Shown: positions 7,453-12,097 of the stretch, piece by piece
Layout: each line of letters starts with the position of its first letter
How positions within the stretch are numbered: position 1 is the first letter of the stretch
From: Promethearchaeota archaeon
Lineage (GTDB): Archaea; Asgardarchaeota; Lokiarchaeia; Sigynarchaeales; SOKP01
Direction of reading: 5' to 3'
Assembly (NCBI GenBank): GCA_016839845.1
Contig: JAEOTL010000255.1
Coordinates: 1-12,097 of the forward strand
Length of the DNA: 12,097 nt
Position numbers and translations under genes: made by a program
Notes under the pieces: generated by a model
What the model was told of the DNA's origin: nothing
Databases searched by the model: none
What the model saw: the letters and a program-made list of their open reading frames with translations, nothing else

Positions 7453-7606
7453 CTCCTGTTTTCCTAGTTCATATGAATACCGATATTCTGATAGAATAGA
7501 ACATTTATGCTTAATTTGTAGACAAAAATGTCAGAAAATAGGAAAGAAATGCTACTTTGAAGATAAGGTATAAATTTTTATTCTTCTTAACTTTCAACCG
7601 TTAATC

Positions 7607-7619
7607 AATATAATATAAT
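7607..7619 (+). promoter_or_regulatory. Candidate TATA box for the radical SAM gene
   Basis: AATATAATATAAT is centred about 28 bases before the ATG at 7641, which would give a nearly leaderless transcript. A second box, TATAAATTTT near 7569-7578, would give a leader of about 40 bases that includes GTGAG just before the ATG. Which one is used cannot be told. Confidence 0.35.
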
Positions 7620-7640
7620 CCAATGGATGAGATGTGAGAA

Positions 7641-8636
7641 ATGGAAGCTGATTTTTTAAAAATTCCCTTAACTGTTGATCCGGAAAAGATGAGAAAGTGG
7701 ATGAGTGGAGAAGCAGGCCCAGTAATGTATTTAATGTTTGGTATAACATATGAATGTCAGTGTAGTTGTAGACACTGTTGTACTGGTAATTATCCAAAAG
7801 AAAAAAACCGCGATCTTACAACAGATGAGATAAAAAATGTTCTAGATCAAGCTGCTAAACCCATGGTTGTAAATTTCTTTGGTGGAGAACCAACATTAAG
7901 ACCAGATTTAATGGAATTAATAGAATATGCAAAAGAAAGATCGATGTATGTTTTTACAGATACCAATGGTCTAGTAGTAACGAAGGATTACGCCCAGAAG
8001 TTGAAAGATAGCGGATTAGACCTACTCTATGTGAGTTTAGATAGCCCAGTTCCAGATTTACACGACCAATATCGGGGAGTTAATGGATGTTATGAAAAGG
8101 CAGAGAGTGCAATAAAAAATGCACTTGATGTTGGGTTAAAATGCGTAATTTCTACCTATATGACTAAAGAAAGTCTTGCTAATGGAGATTTTGAAAAGAT
8201 AATTCAGAAATCAAAAGAAATGGGTACTCATGGAGTAAGATACTTATTACCAACCCCCGCAGGTAAATGGCTGCATGAAACCGAGGTACTATTGACTCCT
8301 GAAGAAAAAGAAAAGGTTTGGGCATTAACTGATTTTCCTTATGTTTGTAGAGACTTTTATTTTCAAACTCAACATTCAAGTCAATGTAGAGGAGTAGCAG
8401 ATCAGGTGTATATGTATATTTCACCTTATGGTGATGTCCAACCTTGCTGTTTTATGCCCCTTTCTTTTGGAAATGTCCGGGAAGAACCATTAAAAAAAAT
8501 TCTTGAAAAAATGCATAGTCACCCGATGTACAGCCATGAGTGCATGTCAAAACAATGTCCAATGATAGATCCAGACTTTAGAAAAAAGTATATTGAAACC
8601 ATACCCGATGAGGCAAAACTTCCGTTTAGAATGTGA
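7641..8636 (+). CDS. Radical SAM protein with SPASM-like C-terminal cysteines
   Basis: 331 residues. The radical SAM cluster motif is C39-x3-C43-x2-C46 (ECQCSCRHCC), followed by the SAM-binding GGEP at 81-84 and SLDSP near 132-136, in the usual order for a partial TIM barrel. The C-terminus adds C249, C269-C270 (SPYGDVQPCCFMP), C301 and C306, in the arrangement of a SPASM/Twitch-type domain that holds at least one auxiliary Fe-S cluster. SPASM proteins modify peptides or proteins or make cofactors (the PqqE, AhbC/NirJ and anSME families). No precursor peptide gene is visible next to it. The gene faces the CooC-like/ACS-like pair tail to tail with a 33-base gap, so coregulation is not implied. 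GTGAG lies just before the ATG. The substrate is unknown. Confidence 0.85.
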   Translation: MEADFLKIPLTVDPEKMRKWMSGEAGPVMYLMFGITYECQCSCRHCCTGNYPKEKNRDLTTDEIKNVLDQAAKPMVVNFFGGEPTLRPDLMELIEYAKERSMYVFTDTNGLVVTKDYAQKLKDSGLDLLYVSLDSPVPDLHDQYRGVNGCYEKAESAIKNALDVGLKCVISTYMTKESLANGDFEKIIQKSKEMGTHGVRYLLPTPAGKWLHETEVLLTPEEKEKVWALTDFPYVCRDFYFQTQHSSQCRGVADQVYMYISPYGDVQPCCFMPLSFGNVREEPLKKILEKMHSHPMYSHECMSKQCPMIDPDFRKKYIETIPDEAKLPFRM

Positions 8637-8669
8637 AAAATTCGATCTAATTACTTTTTATCCTTCTTT
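8637..8669. terminator. Convergent terminator region between the radical SAM and CooC-like genes
   Basis: The 33-base gap between two facing genes is T-rich on the plus strand (ACTTTTTATCCTTCTTTT), and T-runs continue into the end of the opposing gene. U-tract termination of the plus-strand transcript is plausible. No clear hairpin is seen. Confidence 0.4.
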
Positions 8670-9452
8670 TTATCTTTTGTTTAAAATAGTTTCTATTAAT
8701 TTATTTACTGATAACAAACTTGGAGAATTTTGAGGTAGATCGATTATAGGAGTTCCCATCATGTCGAATTCAAGAATATTTGGATCTTCTGGAATCTTTG
8801 CTAGTAAGGGCAAATTAAGTTCTTCAAGTCTGTTAGTAATATGCTTTATATCCCCTCTTACTCTATTTACTACAATCCCCAGTTTTTTATAATTGGTAAA
8901 TTTCTTTGCACTTTTCCTCAACGTATTTGCCGTTTCTACACTCCTAATCGAGAGATCTGACACTATAATAAGAATATCTACAGATTCTATTACCATCCGG
9001 TTGATCTGTTCAAGCCCAGCCTCGCAATCCAATAAGACTATATCAAAATCCTTTGAAATAGACTCAATAACCTTTCTCAAGAGTGTATTTGAAGGACAAA
9101 AACAGCCTGGATCCTCTGGTTGGCCAATAGAAATCAAACTATAATCCTTTCCTTCAACAATGGCATTATAGACTTCAAAATCAATATTCTCAGCTAATTC
9201 TTTGACTGTTCTTTCTTTCTCTAACGTCTTATTTATAACATCAATCCTTATCATTTCAAGGCTAACTTGTGGGACTAATTTAACCATATAACTTAGATGA
9301 GGGTGAGTTGGATCAGCATCAATTAATAACATTTTAAAATTATAGTTTTGGGAAAGATTTTTTGCAATAAGGGTAGTAACTATTGTTTTGCCAACGCCAC
9401 CCTTCCCTACAACAGCTATTATAAGTGGTTTTTCAAAATTTTCGTGTCCCAT
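8670..9452 (-). CDS. CooC/AcsF-like MinD-family ATPase, nickel-insertion type
   Basis: 260 residues. The deviant Walker A is GKGGVGKT (16-23, with signature Lys17 and P-loop Lys22), switch I is LLIDADPTH (42-50), and Walker B plus switch II is DIVLLDCEAGLEQINR (137-152), close to the DTEAGLEH-type motif of CooC. The decisive mark is PGCFCP with C117-x-C119. In CooC1 this CxC pair binds metal across the dimer during nickel loading of CO dehydrogenase, and AcsF does the same for acetyl-CoA synthase. MinD and NifH proteins lack it in this form. The gene lies 24 bases after the ACS-like gene, with AAGGTTA before the ATG, so it is probably the dedicated maturation ATPase of that partner. No CODH gene is present in the window. 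Confidence 0.85.
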   Translation of the reverse strand: MGHENFEKPLIIAVVGKGGVGKTIVTTLIAKNLSQNYNFKMLLIDADPTHPHLSYMVKLVPQVSLEMIRIDVINKTLEKERTVKELAENIDFEVYNAIVEGKDYSLISIGQPEDPGCFCPSNTLLRKVIESISKDFDIVLLDCEAGLEQINRMVIESVDILIIVSDLSIRSVETANTLRKSAKKFTNYKKLGIVVNRVRGDIKHITNRLEELNLPLLAKIPEDPNILEFDMMGTPIIDLPQNSPSLLSVNKLIETILNKR

Positions 9453-9476
9453 TTAATTAACCTTTTTCAATATTGA

Positions 9477-10283
9477 TTAATTTCCAATTCGTTCTCTTTC
9501 ACTTAAGACTTGTTTAACATTATAACATTCTTCTCGATAGGGGCATAGATCACACGCCCAATCATAATCACAATCAACTCTTTTCTTCCAATCATCAATT
9601 TTGTTCTTCCACTTAGTACTCAAATATGAAGAAATTTCTGAAGTTGTTTCAATAAATTGGTTTATTAAGTCAGGATAAGACATAATGAATATGATCTCAA
9701 TCTTTTCAATCAAGTTCTTGAATTTCTGAGTATACAGATAAAAAATCGCATTTCCTAAGAATTCAAGGGAGAAATTATTTTGAATAACTGTAGAGTTGAT
9801 TCGACACCAAAATCTACGAGGTACAGATCTAATTGAAAAACCCTCTATACCACTAGAAATGAAATTAAACTGTTTTAGAGAAGCCCAGTCATTTTCTGAA
9901 ATGTTCTTGCCCCCAATTAAAATAAACATGCTAAAATCGATAGATGGCGCCGATATCTCCCTAATTTCAGGTCCTATTAGAGTTATTCTTCTGTTATTTA
10001 TGTAGTTTAAAGATTTTAACTCAGATACCGGATATACTAAAGAATATGATTTTTTATTGACCCCTCCTAATTCGAGTTGAGTTTCTTCCTGAAGGATAAT
10101 CTCTTTACAATTATCTAATTCGACTTTTATATCGAATCTACTTAAGAAGTCTGAAAGGGAAGACTGCTGGTTATAAATTGTGACTTTCTTTTCATTACGA
10201 GATTCTGTTTTTATGAAATCTCTGATTTTTTCTATATTTTGTTTGTAATCTATAATCTTCTTATTCTCCCTTTTTCTTCTCAT
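9477..10283 (-). CDS. Stand-alone domain resembling acetyl-CoA synthase (AcsB/CdhC), reduced and rearranged
   Basis: 268 residues from the ATG at 10283. Residues 68-225 follow the order of the middle part of acetyl-CoA synthase beta subunits: QLELGGVNKKSYSLVYP (69-85), RITLIGPEIREI (99-110), a strand IDFSMFILIGGK, then VPRRFWCRINSTV and a helix resembling the ACS segment after QRD-IW-R. A Cys-rich tail follows where ACS has its A-cluster [4Fe-4S] ligands: C238-x5-C244-x2-C247-x5-C253. ACS has C-x2-C-x8-C-x9-C there plus a later C-G-C that holds the distal nickel; here the protein ends 15 residues after C253, so the nickel site is absent. The N-terminal CODH-binding domain of long ACS is also missing. 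The gene is paired with the CooC-like ATPase. I recognised the similarity by eye, so homology is likely but the function is unknown. Confidence 0.65.
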   Translation of the reverse strand: MRRKRENKKIIDYKQNIEKIRDFIKTESRNEKKVTIYNQQSSLSDFLSRFDIKVELDNCKEIILQEETQLELGGVNKKSYSLVYPVSELKSLNYINNRRITLIGPEIREISAPSIDFSMFILIGGKNISENDWASLKQFNFISSGIEGFSIRSVPRRFWCRINSTVIQNNFSLEFLGNAIFYLYTQKFKNLIEKIEIIFIMSYPDLINQFIETTSEISSYLSTKWKNKIDDWKKRVDCDYDWACDLCPYREECYNVKQVLSERERIGN

Positions 10284-10307
10284 AATCTATATTATAATTT
10301 CTTAACT

Positions 10308-10319
10308 CTTTTATATATA
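10308..10319 (-). promoter_or_regulatory. TATA box for the ACS-like/CooC-like operon
   Basis: The minus strand reads TATATATAAAAG, centred about 31 bases before the ATG at 10283. Initiation about 25 bases on gives a leader of only a few bases. There is no Shine-Dalgarno motif before the ATG, which agrees with leaderless translation. This is the clearest archaeal TATA box in the window. Confidence 0.55.
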
Positions 10320-10364
10320 TAATTTAGAATGTAATTCATTCACTCTTATTATTTTAATAATTTA

Positions 10365-10392
10365 TTGCATAGAATAAAAGCTTTTAATGCAA
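10365..10392. promoter_or_regulatory. Palindromic candidate operator midway in the divergent promoter region
   Basis: TAAAAGCTTTTA (10375-10386) is a perfect 12-bp palindrome. TTGCAT (10365-10370) and ATGCAA (10387-10392) add another matched 6-bp arm pair, with four extra bases (AGAA) on the left side. Its centre lies about 97 bases from the ACS-like start and about 102 from the dehydratase start, in the 199-base gap between the divergent operons. A shared regulator-binding site is the natural reading. Confidence 0.4.
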
Positions 10393-10482
10393 AAATCAGT
10401 ATCTTTTTAAAGTTACACAGCATAATTAATAATTGATTTCTAGTTCAATATGAATCCAAAATTATAGGTTAGAGATTAGATT

Positions 10483-11604
10483 ATGTCTGTAATGGAAAAA
10501 TTTACTCAGGCAATTCCCCTCGTAAATCCATGGATTAATAGCTGGAAAAATAAAGGCAAAAAAGTTTTAGGATATTTTTGTACTTATATTCCCGATGAGA
10601 TCATTTATGCTGCCGATATTCTTCCAGTTAGAATCAGAGCGATGGGTGTCACAGACACACCGATGGGAGATGCATATTTGACCGATACCGCCTGTAGTTT
10701 TACGCGATGTTGCCTTGAGTTGGCTAATAGAAAGCAATATGAGTTTCTTGATGGCATTATTTCATGTAATAGTTGCGATCAGATCCGTCGTCTCTATGAC
10801 AACATGAGATACAAAACTCCGTTTTTCTTCCATCATTTTTTAAGCACTCCTGGTGTTGTTAATGAAATAACCATAAACTGGTTTAAACACGAGTTAGTTA
10901 AATTCAAGGAAGTCTTGGAGAAAAATTTTGAGGTTAATATAACTGATGAAAAACTAAGAAGTGCAATCAAAATATATAATAAAACACGTTCTCTTCTAAA
11001 AGAATTGTATATGTTTAGGAAACGTAAGGCTCCACCTATTACTGGTACAGAAATAATGAATGTACTAACAGCGGCGGTTTCTATTTCGAGGGAAAAATTT
11101 AATGAATTATTAATTCAAGAGGTTAAAGAAGTAAACGGAAGAGACGGGATTTCTAATTATAAAGCAAGAATAATGTTAGTTGGAAGCATGCTTGATGATC
11201 CGGGATATGTTAAAATTATCGAAGACCTTGGTGGATTAGTAGTCACAGACTCACTATGCCTAGGAACTAAATATTTCTGGGATTTGGTAGATGAATCATC
11301 CAATCCATTCGATGCTCTCGCTGAACGTTACTTATCAAGAGCTTCATGTCCACGTATGGCAGGCGAACAAGCAATGAGAATGCAATTTGTAATAGATCTA
11401 ATTAAAGACTTTAAAGTTGATGGTGTTATTTTTCAAAGAATGAAATTTTGTCCATTATGGTGGGGAGAAATTTTTATGCTACGCAGAAAATTGAAGGAAC
11501 TTGGTATACCATTTCTTGATTTAGAAAGAGAATATGTATTAAGTGGTACTGGAGCTATGAAAACTCGTGTTCAAACATTTCTAGAAATTTTGGAGGCGAG
11601 GTGA
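10483..11604 (+). CDS. 2-Hydroxyacyl-CoA dehydratase/benzoyl-CoA reductase-family subunit (HgdB/BcrC-like)
   Basis: 373 residues, a normal length for the PF06050 family. GYFCTYIPDEIIYAADILPV (30-49) is the N-terminal family motif with C33; CSFTRCC (71-77) and CNSCDQIRRLYD (95-106) follow, and KFCPLWW near the end holds C323. Three cysteines per subunit bind a [4Fe-4S] cluster in this family; C71, C95 or C98, and C323 are the best candidates here. The enzymes dehydrate 2-hydroxyacyl-CoA (amino-acid fermentation) or reduce benzoyl-CoA using electrons from an ATP-driven activator (HgdC/BcrAD), which is not in the window. The next subunit gene starts only six bases past this stop. The exact substrate and whether this is a dehydratase or a reductase cannot be decided from sequence alone. 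Confidence 0.9.
   Translation: MSVMEKFTQAIPLVNPWINSWKNKGKKVLGYFCTYIPDEIIYAADILPVRIRAMGVTDTPMGDAYLTDTACSFTRCCLELANRKQYEFLDGIISCNSCDQIRRLYDNMRYKTPFFFHHFLSTPGVVNEITINWFKHELVKFKEVLEKNFEVNITDEKLRSAIKIYNKTRSLLKELYMFRKRKAPPITGTEIMNVLTAAVSISREKFNELLIQEVKEVNGRDGISNYKARIMLVGSMLDDPGYVKIIEDLGGLVVTDSLCLGTKYFWDLVDESSNPFDALAERYLSRASCPRMAGEQAMRMQFVIDLIKDFKVDGVIFQRMKFCPLWWGEIFMLRRKLKELGIPFLDLEREYVLSGTGAMKTRVQTFLEILEAR
11598..11604 (+). promoter_or_regulatory. Shine-Dalgarno site overlapping the upstream stop codon
   Basis: GAGGTGA is complementary to the archaeal 16S rRNA tail and includes the TGA stop of the first dehydratase gene. Five bases separate it from TTG at 11610, which makes that TTG the likely start. 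An in-frame GTG at 11601 lies inside the site and cannot use it. Confidence 0.6.
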
Positions 11605-11609
11605 CAAGA

Positions 11610-12097
11610 TTGGACGAAGAATTATATAAAAAATATCAAAGTTTAGGTAGAGGAAATTGGGGTAAGGATTTGAACCTTCTGAAAACCATATATTTTGGAT
11701 ATCTCCAGCTCATGAAGGATGAAGATTTTACTCCGGTTGTCGAGTTGTCACTTAATGTTTATCTTGATATCCTTAAAGCACGTAGGGAGGGGTCTCCCAT
11801 TATTATGTATCCTTTCAATTTTGGGCCTGAAGTATTTCATGCTATGGGTATTGCACCTCTTATGCAAGAAATATTTAGCGTGGGTCTAGCTCCTTCCCAT
11901 TTAAACGAAATTTACCTTGATTTCACCAATAAAATAGGGTATGGGGACAACCCAACCCTTTGCAACGCACAAAGACCCTTAATCGGTGCTTTTATGCAGG
12001 GAGGTGCACCCTTACCCGATCTCCTCTTCTTCCTCTCGACACCATGCAATCCCCTTTCAATTTCATATCAAGTTTTTCAACAATTAACAGGGGTTCC
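11610..12097 (+). CDS. Second 2-hydroxyacyl-CoA dehydratase/benzoyl-CoA reductase-family subunit (HgdA/BcrB-like), partial
   Basis: The frame is open from TTG at 11610 to the right edge (162 codons), so the C-terminus is missing. Recognition rests on MYPFNFGPEVFHAMGIAPLM (residues 66-85), the counterpart of the family's N-terminal motif, with Phe/Asn where the partner subunit has Cys33. The downstream cysteines C118 (TLCNAQR) and C146 (STPCNPL) are spaced like cluster ligands of the family. About 65 residues precede the first motif. It is translationally coupled to the first subunit through the overlapping Shine-Dalgarno site, as expected for the two halves of a heterodimeric enzyme. No activator gene is reached before the window ends. 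Confidence 0.85.
   Translation, partial: MDEELYKKYQSLGRGNWGKDLNLLKTIYFGYLQLMKDEDFTPVVELSLNVYLDILKARREGSPIIMYPFNFGPEVFHAMGIAPLMQEIFSVGLAPSHLNEIYLDFTNKIGYGDNPTLCNAQRPLIGAFMQGGAPLPDLLFFLSTPCNPLSISYQVFQQLTGV

Noticed and set aside
7385..7573. Plus-strand 62-codon frame with four cysteines in its last third
   Set aside because: It overlaps the start and TATA region of the minus-strand zinc-protein gene, has no ribosome-binding site, and its Tyr/Lys/Asn-rich composition is that of AT-rich noncoding DNA.
8670..9452. Reading the ATPase as MinD, or as the NifH/BchL-like electron donor or activator of the dehydratase
   Set aside because: The C-x-C pair at 117-119 and the DCEAGLEQ motif match CooC/AcsF. 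Dehydratase activators (HgdC) are ASKHA-fold ATPases without a deviant Walker A, and NifH-type proteins bridge their cluster with differently placed cysteines.
9477..10283. Calling this gene a true acetyl-CoA synthase
   Set aside because: The protein ends before the nickel-binding C-G-C region, and its cysteine spacing differs from the A-cluster, so ACS activity is not supported.
1..12097. CRISPR arrays, insertion sequences, tRNA or rRNA genes, phage or attachment sites
   Set aside because: No regularly spaced repeats, transposase motifs, terminal inverted repeats or tRNA-like folds were seen in the gaps, all of which are shorter than 300 bases.

Overview
The window is AT-rich, with compact genes, A/T-rich gaps and TATA-like boxes at archaeal spacing, so it most likely comes from an archaeon. 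The gene mix (a membrane-anchored legumain-type C13 peptidase, an Ig-like membrane protein rich in N-glycosylation sequons, a CPxC...CxHH zinc protein, Hdr-type Fe-S proteins and 2-hydroxyacyl-CoA dehydratase subunits) points by inference to an Asgard-type anaerobe, perhaps of the Lokiarchaeia. No rRNA or other phylogenetic marker is present, so this placement is not proven.

Layout, left to right. Positions 1-1009 (minus, runs off the left edge) encode an alpha-helical protein that looks like a prenyltransferase/terpene-cyclase toroid. Positions 1132-3465 (minus) hold two surface proteins: a single-Ig-domain membrane protein and a C13 peptidase whose catalytic domain is split by a beta-rich insert. 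Positions 3673-6558 (minus) are a two-gene redox operon: a PCMH/VAO-type FAD oxidoreductase followed by an HdrD/GlcF-like protein with two [4Fe-4S] motifs and two CCG motifs. Position 6838-7401 (minus) is a small zinc protein of unknown function. Position 7641-8636 (plus) is a radical SAM protein with extra C-terminal cysteines. It converges on a minus-strand pair (8670-10283): a CooC/AcsF-like nickel-insertion-type ATPase, preceded in the operon by a stand-alone domain resembling part of acetyl-CoA synthase (AcsB/CdhC). Divergent from that pair, 10483-12097 (plus) encodes two subunits of a 2-hydroxyacyl-CoA dehydratase/benzoyl-CoA reductase-family enzyme, the second cut by the right edge.

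How the genes may work together: the FAD/Fe-S pair could oxidise a hydroxy acid or related substrate and pass electrons to an Hdr-type chain, and the dehydratase subunits would handle a 2-hydroxyacyl-CoA or aromatic acyl-CoA. The most unusual item is the CooC-like ATPase paired with the reduced ACS-like protein. The ATPase keeps the CxC metal-binding motif. The partner keeps the ACS core fold signature but has a rearranged cysteine cluster and no room for the C-terminal nickel-binding part of the A-cluster. This may be an uncharacterised metallocluster protein with its own maturation ATPase. The 12-bp palindrome midway between it and the dehydratase operon is a candidate shared operator.
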